Counted from the first letter of the stretch, positions 7,487-13,744 are shown. The stretch: 14,912 nt of DNA from an uncultured Kiritimatiellota bacterium (GCA_934667295.1 CAKULR010000018.1:1-14912); one strand, 5' to 3'. The notes: generated by a model from the sequence alone, not told the origin. Numbers and translations: made by a program.

Positions 7487-8088
7487 GCCTCTACGTCCTT
7501 CTGATTACGTCGCTGATCATCATTCTCATTCCGGGGACGGGCGTTGTCTATACGGTCTCCCTCGGGATGAGCGAAGGACGGAAGAACAGCGTTTTTGCCG
7601 CGCTCGGCTGTACGGCGGGCATCCTGCCTCATTTGTGCATCAGCATCGTTCTCTCCTCGCTGCTCATGCAGATGGACGGTCGGGTATTCACGGTCATGAA
7701 ATACATGGGCGCGTTGTACCTGATCTACCTGGGTATTGGCATGATTCTGAGCAAGGGGAATGTCCAGTTTGCGGAAAGACGGACGGAATCCCATGCGTGG
7801 GCCATTGTCAAGCGTGGAATCTTGATCAACCTGCTGAATCCAAAGCTCACGCTCTTCTTCTTCTCATTCCTCCCGCAATATGTCAGTTCCGACAGCGCAA
7901 ACTACATGCTTAGGAGTTCCCTGCTGGGGATCCTGTTCATGGCCTTGACCTTTATCGTATTTGTCGGGTATGGCTGTTTGGCGGGAACGGCAAAGAGAGG
8001 ACTTTGCCAATCGTCCAGGCGCATGTCGTTTCTCCAGAAATGCTTTGGGATCACATTCATTGCGTTTGCCGTCAAATTGGCGCTGTAG
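7483..8088 (+). CDS. LysE/RhtB family amino-acid (or small-molecule) exporter
   Basis: Inner-membrane efflux protein of 201 residues, the usual length for LysE/RhtB translocators. It has about six hydrophobic segments. Family landmarks are the PGTG motif at 17-20 (usually PGP) followed by a GxxxGRKNSVFAALGCTAG stretch, YMGALYLIYLGIGM near the middle, and NLLNPKLTLFFFSFLPQYV starting at Asn116, the second half signature. Members export basic or neutral amino acids; the substrate here is not predictable. ATG at 7483 overlaps the stop of the surface-protein gene (ATGA) and is preceded by GGTGGAG. The gene is clearly less GC-rich than its housekeeping neighbours, which suggests a different origin. 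The pairing with a surface protein gene probably reflects position rather than function. Confidence 0.88.
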   Translation: MSLYVLLITSLIIILIPGTGVVYTVSLGMSEGRKNSVFAALGCTAGILPHLCISIVLSSLLMQMDGRVFTVMKYMGALYLIYLGIGMILSKGNVQFAERRTESHAWAIVKRGILINLLNPKLTLFFFSFLPQYVSSDSANYMLRSSLLGILFMALTFIVFVGYGCLAGTAKRGLCQSSRRMSFLQKCFGITFIAFAVKLAL

Positions 8089-8225
8089 CCCTGAAGAGCG
8101 CTCCACGCCCTCGTAGTGGTTGTCGGAAAAAGTCGCGCATACGTGCGGCTATGAGTAAAGCGGCGCACGCAGACAGGACATTAAGATTCTGTAGTCGGAA
8201 CATGGAATCCCCTTGTCGGTACAAC

Positions 8226-8307
8226 AGTAGGCACGATTGCCTCTTGTAGGCACAGCTTCCGATTGTAGGTGTAGGTACAGCTTCCGGCTGTAGGTATGGT
8301 TTCCGAT
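8226..8307. repeat. Imperfect 19-bp tandem repeats
   Basis: Units of 19 bp of the form TGTAGGYACAGCTTCCGRY occur at 8245-8263, 8270-8288 and 8289-8307, the last with TATGG for TACAG. A more diverged unit, AGTAGGCACGATTGCCTCT, is at 8226-8244. A 6-bp partial unit TGTAGG (8264-8269) separates the second and third. There are no unique spacers, so this is a minisatellite-like array and not CRISPR. On the - strand the units read CGGAAGCTGTACCTACA. Confidence 0.8.
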
Positions 8308-8317
8308 TCGACGAGCG

Positions 8318-8359
8318 TAGTCTTCTTCAGAAGCGTCTCCAAAATAGTCTTCTCCAGAA
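8318..8359. repeat. Pair of 15-bp direct repeats, 27 bp apart
   Basis: TAGTCTTCTTCAGAA at 8318-8332 and TAGTCTTCTCCAGAA at 8345-8359 differ at one base. They follow the 19-bp array after only 10 bp, so this spot may be prone to slippage. No function is assigned. Confidence 0.6.
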
Positions 8360-8424
8360 CACCCCCATCTTGTTCATGGTCACGTTTTTCATTATCCCCA
8401 TCATGCACGAGAACTACACAATCA

Positions 8425-8444
8425 TCTTACGCATAGAATTCTCA
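8425..8444 (+). repeat. Left inverted repeat
   Basis: Reads TCTTACGCATAGAATTCTCA on the + strand, the exact reverse complement of 9834-9853. It contains the palindrome AGAATTCT. Outside sequence is CACAATCA and inside is CGCATCTC; neither continues the match beyond these 20 bases. Confidence 0.9.
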
Positions 8445-8756
8445 CGCATCTCTTTCAACATTCCCCCCTCGCGCAGGGTGAATGAAGTGTACGTGATGTT
8501 GGGCAGTAGGCTTGGGGGCTCGTTTACGGCCAATCCGGGTAAACAGCATCCTCCGAAAGAGTCCCTGTACCCTTGCTCATGCCATTTCGCGGCACGTCGT
8601 TCCGGCGCAGACTCCTTCGGCGTCTATCGTATCGCCACAGAGGGGTGTGGAATGTACAAAAATGGTACAAGACATCGCGTCCGACGTTTGTCAGACTATT
8701 ACTTGGACCACATTCCGACGATTGTCGACCACTTGATGTCCTTCTCGCTCCAGAAC

Positions 8757-9740
8757 CTATCCACCTTCGTCGAGGGCGGCGTCTACGGCGCGGAAGAGCG
8801 CGGCGAACGTGTTCGGGCAGTTCCGGAGAATTTTCGCGGTGGTCCTCCGTGCCCGTTCGGGTACAACGAGACGGTACATGCGGATGGGACGGCCCTCATT
8901 CGGGCGGGAGGTTGGAACGTTCCCGTCCCGCGTTTCTGTCTTGGCCGTCGATAGCAGGGTGTCCGCCGGGACGGGATCGTGGACGCCCACTGCCTGGCGG
9001 AGACGTCGCGCAAGGGCCTTGTAGCGCATGAGCGTCTTGTAGTGCCCGGAGAGTTCCGGCACGTGTTCGCGCAGCCAGCCTCGTACGCCGCCGTTGCGAC
9101 CGAGGATTTCGCCGTCTGGACCGAATCGGAGGCAGTTGTCCACGTAACACTCCAGGTCCTCCAGGAGTCCGCCGAGACGAATGCGCGCCTCGTGCGATTC
9201 CCCACGCGCGGCGAAGGCCGCGCGCAGGGCCTCCGGCGTCGGACAGGAGTTTGACGTCGTGCGGCGCGTGATCCGCCGCCGTTCAGCGGCGAGGGTACGG
9301 CGACGGACGTTGTCGCGCACGTAGTAGCGGGTACGGCAGGCCCGGCGCTGGAGGCGGTCCACCTCGTGCGTAAGGCCACGCCGCAGACAACGAAGGCCCC
9401 GCAGGTCGGTGACACCGAGCATGAGCTGGAGGGCGACGTGCGGATGGTGGAGAAGAAAGTCCGCCTCCTCGTCGTTCAGGGGCTGTATGTGGTCGACGAG
9501 GGCACGGTCGTACGCCTCTGCGTACCAGAGGCGGCGGCTCTCCCGGCGTCCCCTGCGCGGACCGGACTCCGGGATGGCGTCGTCCAGTTCGCCCGCACGC
9601 GTGTAGGAGACGTTTCCAATCCGCCCCGCCCGCGCGTTGAAGAAGTTGCGCTCGATCCACGCGGCGAAGTCCGCGCGCACGGTGCCCGCGATGGCGCGCG
9701 GCACGTCCCGCAGACGCAGCACGCCGCCGTCGTTCCGCAC
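8757..9740 (-). CDS. Unknown protein encoded inside an inverted-repeat unit
   Basis: I do not recognise the family. With GTG at 9740 as start the protein has 327 residues. GTG at 9740 is preferred because GGAG lies five bases upstream and a promoter-like site is 65 bp upstream. GTG at 9797 and TTG at 9833 are in-frame alternatives, giving 346 and 358 residues. It is soluble-looking, arginine-rich and mostly helical, with no signal peptide or membrane segment. The N-terminal part has VPRAIAGTVRADFAAW and NFFNARAG segments, the middle is rich in Arg (RRTLAAERRRITRR). A compact motif at about 217-250 includes GGVRGWLREHVPEL (Trp222) and YKTLMRYKALARRLRQ. That motif recalls the WL-x-E...Y-x-x-x-R helix-turn-helix-like segments of phage and plasmid proteins such as DUF3102, a weak resemblance. 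DNA binding or replication of the surrounding unit is a guess from context. The reading frame is intact, with good codon use. Confidence 0.7.
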   Translation of the reverse strand: MRNDGGVLRLRDVPRAIAGTVRADFAAWIERNFFNARAGRIGNVSYTRAGELDDAIPESGPRRGRRESRRLWYAEAYDRALVDHIQPLNDEEADFLLHHPHVALQLMLGVTDLRGLRCLRRGLTHEVDRLQRRACRTRYYVRDNVRRRTLAAERRRITRRTTSNSCPTPEALRAAFAARGESHEARIRLGGLLEDLECYVDNCLRFGPDGEILGRNGGVRGWLREHVPELSGHYKTLMRYKALARRLRQAVGVHDPVPADTLLSTAKTETRDGNVPTSRPNEGRPIRMYRLVVPERARRTTAKILRNCPNTFAALFRAVDAALDEGG

Positions 9741-9804
9741 GTGCGCTCCGTCGCCACCGGCGTCCTGCGCCGCGCCGTCTTTCCAAGGACGTTCCACGCC
9801 GCAC

Positions 9805-9813
9805 AGTCTACCA
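9805..9813 (-). promoter_or_regulatory. Candidate extended -10 (TGG TAGACT) for the unknown gene
   Basis: On the - strand TGGTAGACT is followed by GTGCGG, like the TGnTATAMT...GCG layout before lysA and gnd. A TTGCGT 17 bp upstream (9833-9828) could serve as a weak -35. Transcription would begin near 9798, that is inside the right end of the inverted-repeat unit and almost at the alternative GTG start at 9797. Confidence 0.45.
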
Positions 9814-9833
9814 GATGCCGGGATTCGACGCAA

Positions 9834-9853
9834 TGAGAATTCTATGCGTAAGA
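9834..9853 (-). repeat. Right inverted repeat
   Basis: On the - strand this reads TCTTACGCATAGAATTCTCA inward, identical to the left repeat. It is just upstream of the promoter of the unknown gene and about 45 bp upstream of the opposite-facing lysA promoter, so a protein bound here could affect both genes. Confidence 0.9.
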
Positions 9854-9895
9854 AATCTTTTCGACGGATGCGCGTGCGCGGGTAATGGGGAGATT

Positions 9896-9904
9896 TGCTA
9901 TACT
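9896..9904 (+). promoter_or_regulatory. Extended -10 promoter element (TGC TATACT) for lysA
   Basis: TG, one base, TATACT (five of six consensus bases at 9899-9904), followed by AACGCG. No convincing -35 lies 16-18 bp upstream, as expected for an extended -10 promoter. Transcription would start near 9911, which excludes the in-frame ATG at 9885 as the lysA start. Confidence 0.6.
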
Positions 9905-9947
9905 AACGCGACATGCACACGAGCAGGACATGAAGGCTTTGCCGACC

Positions 9948-11237
9948 ATGAAAACTTTGACCATGAAGACCTTGCCGTTTACGAACGACCAGCTTGAGGC
10001 GATTGCGCGGACGTACCCGACGCCGTTCCACATCTACGACGAGGCGGCCATTCGCGCGAATGCGCGGCGGCTCAAGAGCGCCTTTGCCTGGAATGCGGGT
10101 TTCCACGAGTATTTCGCGGTGAAGGCCACGCCGAACCCCCATCTGATGAAGCTTCTGCGCGAGGAGGGCTTCGGCAGCGACTGCTCCTCGCTCGCGGAAC
10201 TCGTGCTCGCCGAGGCGGTGGGCAACGTGGGCGAGGACATCATGTTCACGTCGAACGACACGCCGGACGAGGAGTTCCGCAAGGCGAAGGCGCTGGGCGC
10301 GATCGTCAACCTCGACGACATCACGCACCTCGCGGCGGTGGAGCGGGCGTGCGGAAGCCTCCCCGAGCTGATGTGCTGCCGGTGGAACCCCGGTCCGCTC
10401 AAGGGCGGGAACGCGATCATCGGCAAGCCCGAGGAGGCGAAGTACGGCTTCACGACCGAACAGCTCTACGACGCCTACGCGCAGATGAAGGCGAAGGGCG
10501 TGCGGCGGTTCGGCCTCCACACGATGGTCGCCTCGAACGAACTCGACCCCCAGTACATCATCGACACGGCGACGCTCCTCTTCGACCGCGTGGTGGACAT
10601 CTCGCGGAAGGTCGGCATCACGTTCGACTTCGTGAACATCGGCGGCGGCATCGGCATCCCCTACCGTCCGGACCAGGCGGCGCAGCCGCTGGAGAAGATC
10701 GGCGCGGGCATCGAGGCGGCCTACCGAACGCACCTCCGCGCGCAGGGCCACCCGGACCTGAAGCTCTACATGGAGTGCGGGCGCTGCATCACGGGGCCCT
10801 ACGGCTACCTCGTCGCGCGCGTGCGCCACGTCAAGGAGACCTACCGCACCTACGTGGGGCTCGATGCGTGCATGTCGAACCTGATGCGTCCCGCGCTCTA
10901 CAACGCCTACCACCACATTTCGGCGCCGAAGTACGGTCCGGCCGGGACGACCTACACGGAGACGCCCGCCGTGCCGCTCATGCGCTGCGACGTGACGGGC
11001 TCGCTCTGCGAGAACAACGACAAGTTCGCGATCCAGCGCGACATCCCCGCCGTCGCGCCCGGCGACCTCGTGGTGCTCCACGACGCGGGGGCGCACGGCC
11101 ACGCGATGGGCTTCCAGTACAACGGCAAGCTCCGCAGCGCGGAGCTGCTGCTGCGTCCGGACGGCTCGGTGAAGCTCATCCGCCGTGCGGAGACGCTGCG
11201 CGACTACTTCGCGACGCTCGACTTCCCGGGGCTATGA
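9948..11237 (+). CDS. lysA: Diaminopimelate decarboxylase
   Basis: PLP-dependent, fold-III decarboxylase that converts meso-diaminopimelate to lysine, the last step of lysine synthesis; cytoplasmic. With ATG at 9948 it has 429 residues, the normal size. The PLP lysine is in YFAVKATPNP (Lys59). The phosphate-binding glycine loop GGGIGIPY begins at Gly232, ECGRCITGPYGYL is the following family motif, and the C-terminal-domain active-site segment SLCENNDKF gives Cys354-Glu355 (CESxD in many LysA proteins). Three in-frame starts at 9930, 9948 and 9963 lie in a small repeat (MKALPT, MKTLT, MKTLPFT). 9948 is chosen because AAGG at 9933-9936 is at a workable distance; 9963 matches the conserved N-terminus and is possible. 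The stop overlaps the next ATG (ATGA). A related carboxynorspermidine or ornithine decarboxylase role is less likely given the CEN-D motif. Confidence 0.88.
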   Translation: MKTLTMKTLPFTNDQLEAIARTYPTPFHIYDEAAIRANARRLKSAFAWNAGFHEYFAVKATPNPHLMKLLREEGFGSDCSSLAELVLAEAVGNVGEDIMFTSNDTPDEEFRKAKALGAIVNLDDITHLAAVERACGSLPELMCCRWNPGPLKGGNAIIGKPEEAKYGFTTEQLYDAYAQMKAKGVRRFGLHTMVASNELDPQYIIDTATLLFDRVVDISRKVGITFDFVNIGGGIGIPYRPDQAAQPLEKIGAGIEAAYRTHLRAQGHPDLKLYMECGRCITGPYGYLVARVRHVKETYRTYVGLDACMSNLMRPALYNAYHHISAPKYGPAGTTYTETPAVPLMRCDVTGSLCENNDKFAIQRDIPAVAPGDLVVLHDAGAHGHAMGFQYNGKLRSAELLLRPDGSVKLIRRAETLRDYFATLDFPGL

Positions 11238-13540
11238 AACGCCTCGTCGCGGTCGCCCTGGTGGCGGCGCATGTTGCCGCCGCGCCGCCGCCCCTCGTGC
11301 TGGCGGAACGGGGCGCGCCGCCCTCCGCGACGATCGTCGTACGCGCCGGGGCGACGGCGTGCGAACAGTACGCGGCCGACGAGCTGCGCGCGTTCCTGGC
11401 ACGGCAGACGGGCGTCTCGCTGCCGGTCGCGACCGACGACGGACCGCTTCCCGCGCGTGCCATCCTCCTTGGCACGACACGTCATACTGGAGCACTTTTG
11501 GGAGGGACCGACGGGGATCGCGACCTCGGCGACGAGGGGTTCCGCCTGAAGGCCGTGCCGCCGCATCTGCTGATCCTCGGCGGGGACGGGCGGGGTCCGC
11601 TCTACGGCGTCTACGAGTTGCTGGAGCGTTTCGGGGGATGTGCATGGTACGCGCCCCGCTTCGAGGTCGTGCCGTCCCTCGCGTCCTTCTCCGTGCCGGG
11701 GGACCTCGACGAGACGCAGCGTCCCGCCTTTGCCCTGCGCACGGAGAACTGGGGCGCGTCCTCGGCGGAGGGGCATGCGTTCGCGGCGCGCAACAAGCTG
11801 AACCTCACGGACTTCGACGCGAAGCTGGGCGGAAGCCGTTTCCGCTTCGATCCCGTGCTGGGCATGTGCCACACGTTCAACCGCCTGCTGTCGCCCGAAG
11901 AGTGGTTCGACACGCATCCCGAATACTTTTCGCTCGTCGGCGGGCGCCGTCTCAAGATCAGAACCCAGCTCTGCCTCACGAACCCGGACGTCGTGCGCCT
12001 CTGCACCGAGAAGGTGCTGGCGCGCATCGCGGTGTCCTACCCGAAGGGAATCCGGTACTACGGGGTTTCGCCGAACGACTGGCTGAATGCGTGCGAATGC
12101 TCGGACTGCGCCGCGCTCGACCGCCGGGCGAAGTCCCGGAGCGGTTCGCTGATCGCGTTCGTGAACAAAATCGCCGAGGCGGTGGAGGCGCGCTACCCCG
12201 ATGCCGTCATCCAGACGCTCGCCTACTCCTACACGCGCCGTCCGCCGGAGGGGATCGTGCCGCGCCGCAACGTGCAGGTGTGCGTCTGCACGATCGAGTG
12301 CGACTTCGCGAAGCCGATTCCCGTGAGCCGGGCGCTCGAAAACCGCCGCGTGCGGCATGCCTTTGGCGTCTGGGGGGCGTCGGGATGCCGACTGGGCGTG
12401 TGGGACTACGCGGCGGACTTCGGCTGCTACCAGCATGTCTGGCCGAACTACGATGCGCTGCGGGGGAACCTCGTGTTCTTCCGGGACCAGGGCGTGCGGG
12501 AGGTGTTCACGCTCACGAACGGCGGAGGGGCGAACGACGTGTGGTCGAACATCCGCTGCTGGCTGCTCGCGAAGTGGATGTGGAATCCGGACCTGGACGA
12601 GGGGACGCTGCTGGGGCGTTGCTTCCGGGACCATTTTGGTCCGGCCGCACCCGACTTGCGGACGTATTTCGACCTCATCCGGTCCTTGCCGCGCGACACG
12701 AAGCGTTTCCCGCTGACGTGCTTCGCGAACGTCTACGCGGCGGGGATCGAGACGGCGGACCTCGTGCGGGCGGATGCGATTCTGGCGCGCGCGGCGGCGC
12801 GCGTGGCGGGGACGGAATGGGAGGAGAATGTGCGGCTCGCGCGCATCCCGGTCGATTTTACGCGCGTTGTGCGCGGGGCGGCGCGTCCGTCGCTCTCCAG
12901 CCGGGCCGTCGATGCGGCGCGCTGGCGCGCGGAACGGGAGGCGGCCCGCCGCCTCGTTGCGGTGATGGACAGTCCGGGTGGACTCGCCCTTGCGGACGAC
13001 CGTGCGGGGCGCACGGCGTTCGCCACGCGCATCCGCGCCCTCGCGGCGCAGGAGGCGCCGCCCGTGCCCGGTGCGCGGCGGCTCGTTTTGGAGGAGACGC
13101 ACCTGACGGGTGACTATCCCGCCACGCGCTTCCGGTACGTGGACGATTTCGCCGCGCGCGACGGGCGGGCGATCCGGATGCCGGGCGGGGAGGGACCCTG
13201 TACGGCGTGGCTCGACTTCCGCTCGCTCGACCTCGACGCGGAGGGCGTCTACCAGGTGCGCGCGCGCGTACGCACGGGGGCGTGTGCGCCGGGCGTGCGT
13301 CCCTTTCGGATGGGCATCTACAACCGGGTCTACCGGCGCGCCGTTTCTTCCTATGTGCCGGAAGGGGAGGAGGTGCGGCAGGGGACGGCCTCCTACCGCT
13401 GGTACGCGCTGGCCGCGCGGGCGCTGCGTCCGGGGGATGCCCTCTGGATTGGACTGGGGGGAGACGACGACCCGAACGCGGCGGCGCCCGACGTGTGGAT
13501 CGACCGGGTTGAGCTTGTCAGGCTGAGGGAGAACAGGTGA
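11234..13540 (+). CDS. Secreted DUF4838 glycoside-hydrolase-like protein
   Basis: Protein of 768 residues with a signal peptide (about residues 1-17, ending AHVAA). Next comes an alpha/beta domain like the N-terminal domain of GH20/GH67 enzymes (ACEQYAADELRAFLARQTGVSLPV and RGPLYGVYELLERFGGCAWYAP). The central DUF4838 (PF16126) barrel-like region contains PNDWLNACECSDCAAL (from Pro280, with Cys287, Cys289 and Cys292), QTLAYSYTRRPP and FTLTNGGGANDVWSN. The last 150 residues are beta-rich and end in WIDRVELVRL, like a carbohydrate-binding or jelly-roll module. Activity of the family is not well defined, though it is abundant in PVC and Bacteroidota glycan-degraders. ATG at 11234 overlaps the lysA stop (ATGA), with only a weak GGGG ribosome-binding region, so translation is probably coupled. 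The alternative of a much longer upstream frame is excluded by overlap with lysA and by the signal peptide. Confidence 0.85.
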   Translation: MKRLVAVALVAAHVAAAPPPLVLAERGAPPSATIVVRAGATACEQYAADELRAFLARQTGVSLPVATDDGPLPARAILLGTTRHTGALLGGTDGDRDLGDEGFRLKAVPPHLLILGGDGRGPLYGVYELLERFGGCAWYAPRFEVVPSLASFSVPGDLDETQRPAFALRTENWGASSAEGHAFAARNKLNLTDFDAKLGGSRFRFDPVLGMCHTFNRLLSPEEWFDTHPEYFSLVGGRRLKIRTQLCLTNPDVVRLCTEKVLARIAVSYPKGIRYYGVSPNDWLNACECSDCAALDRRAKSRSGSLIAFVNKIAEAVEARYPDAVIQTLAYSYTRRPPEGIVPRRNVQVCVCTIECDFAKPIPVSRALENRRVRHAFGVWGASGCRLGVWDYAADFGCYQHVWPNYDALRGNLVFFRDQGVREVFTLTNGGGANDVWSNIRCWLLAKWMWNPDLDEGTLLGRCFRDHFGPAAPDLRTYFDLIRSLPRDTKRFPLTCFANVYAAGIETADLVRADAILARAAARVAGTEWEENVRLARIPVDFTRVVRGAARPSLSSRAVDAARWRAEREAARRLVAVMDSPGGLALADDRAGRTAFATRIRALAAQEAPPVPGARRLVLEETHLTGDYPATRFRYVDDFAARDGRAIRMPGGEGPCTAWLDFRSLDLDAEGVYQVRARVRTGACAPGVRPFRMGIYNRVYRRAVSSYVPEGEEVRQGTASYRWYALAARALRPGDALWIGLGGDDDPNAAAPDVWIDRVELVRLRENR

Positions 13541-13566
13541 AAGGAGAATCGGTCGCGCAGGGGCGC

Positions 13567-13648
13567 GGACGCAATGAATTGCGTCCCTCCCGTGGGGAGT
13601 CTCTTTTCAGCGCCACGCGCCGAGGGCGGCGCGGGTACTTCGCGCGCC
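13567..13648 (-). repeat. Composite structured repeat, copy B (inverted relative to copy A)
   Basis: Read on the - strand, 13648-13608 matches 4556-4595 almost base for base: one substitution (GAAGTACCC against GATGTACCC) and one extra C in the loop of the CGCGCCG/CGGCGCG stem (13616-13633). As in copy A it is followed at a similar distance by GGGAGGG (13591-13585) and a stem, here GGACGCAAT/ATTGCGTCC (13567-13586, loop 2 nt on either strand). The shared order of the two modules shows this is one element in two places. Confidence 0.8.
13587..13607 (+). terminator. Terminator-like hairpin after the DUF4838 gene
   Basis: CTCCC (13587-13591), loop GTG, GGGAG (13595-13599), then TCTCTTTT. A 5-bp GC stem followed by a T-rich run is a weak intrinsic terminator. 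It lies 46 bp after the DUF4838 stop and reuses bases of repeat copy B, so the repeat may have been co-opted to end the lysA transcript. Confidence 0.5.
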
Positions 13649-13699
13649 GGGCCCTTACGCGCCCCGCGCCCGCATGGGTGGACGCAGAACGAGGGGGTG

Positions 13700-13708
13700 T
13701 GGTATAAT
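13700..13708 (+). promoter_or_regulatory. Extended -10 promoter element (TGG TATAAT) for gnd
   Basis: A perfect TATAAT at 13703-13708 preceded by TG and one base, and followed by CGGCGC. TGGACG at 13679-13684 (four of six bases of TTGACA, 18-bp spacer) may be the -35. The predicted start is near 13715, giving a leader of about 30 nt that contains AAAGGGA. Confidence 0.75.
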
Positions 13709-13744
13709 CGGCGCAACGATTTTGAACTCCAAAAGGGAAACGAC

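Larger units (their letters stand above)
8089..8756. other. 668-bp lower-GC noncoding stretch
   Basis: I see no credible gene here: open frames on either strand lack a Shine-Dalgarno site, protein-like composition or a familiar motif. The stretch holds 19-bp tandem repeats (8226-8307), a 15-bp direct repeat pair (8318-8359) and the left inverted repeat of the candidate element (8425-8444). It also holds two small inverted repeats: GTTTAC/GTAAAC at 8522-8544 and TGTAC/GTACA at 8653-8669. The part from 8445 to 8756 is downstream of the - strand gene and inside the candidate element. It may be decayed coding DNA or a noncoding element end; no intrinsic terminator with a T tract is evident for either neighbour. 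Confidence 0.6.
8425..9853. mobile_element. Candidate 1429-bp inverted-repeat-bounded element carrying one unknown gene
   Basis: A perfect 20-bp inverted repeat, TCTTACGCATAGAATTCTCA reading inward, sits at 8425-8444 and 9834-9853. Between them is a single intact - strand gene (8757-9740) plus about 310 bp of noncoding DNA at its 3' side. This layout (terminal repeats, one gene, promoter just inside one end) is what a small transposable unit looks like. Points against: the protein has no DDE, HUH or serine-recombinase motif that I can see, and no clean target-site duplication flanks the repeats (AATC occurs near both ends but is offset by one base on the left). It could be a non-autonomous or unknown-type element, or the repeats could be binding sites for the encoded protein. 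Confidence 0.4.
13541..13744. other. Noncoding gap between the DUF4838 gene and gnd
   Basis: These 204 bp hold the inverted copy B of the structured repeat (13567-13648), a terminator-like hairpin (13587-13607), a GC-rich linker and the gnd promoter (13700-13708). The ribosome-binding sequence AAAGGGA ends eight bases before the gnd ATG. No gene is seen. Confidence 0.7.

Noticed and set aside
8226..8307. CRISPR array
   Set aside because: Units are contiguous 19-mers with no unique spacers, and no cas genes are near.
8089..8425. tRNA or other RNA gene in the gap after lysE
   Set aside because: No cloverleaf, no GGTTCGA-type T-arm and no CCA end could be made out on either strand.
8370..8954. 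194-codon + strand open frame across the noncoding gap and the 3' end of the unknown gene
   Set aside because: No ribosome-binding site, uneven composition, a third of it antisense to the - strand gene, and no recognisable motif.
8757..9740. REP-associated Y1 (HUH) transposase linked to the hairpin repeats
   Set aside because: The protein has no HxH plus tyrosine arrangement and no similarity I can see to TnpA_REP; it is kept as unknown.
8420..9858. AATC or ATCTT as target-site duplication of the inverted-repeat unit
   Set aside because: AATC is offset by one base from the left repeat and ATCTT overlaps the left repeat, so neither is a clean duplication.
11204..13102. Long open frame on the - strand across the DUF4838 gene
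   Set aside because: Low-complexity Arg-rich translation opposite a gene with a signal peptide and family motifs; a GC shadow.
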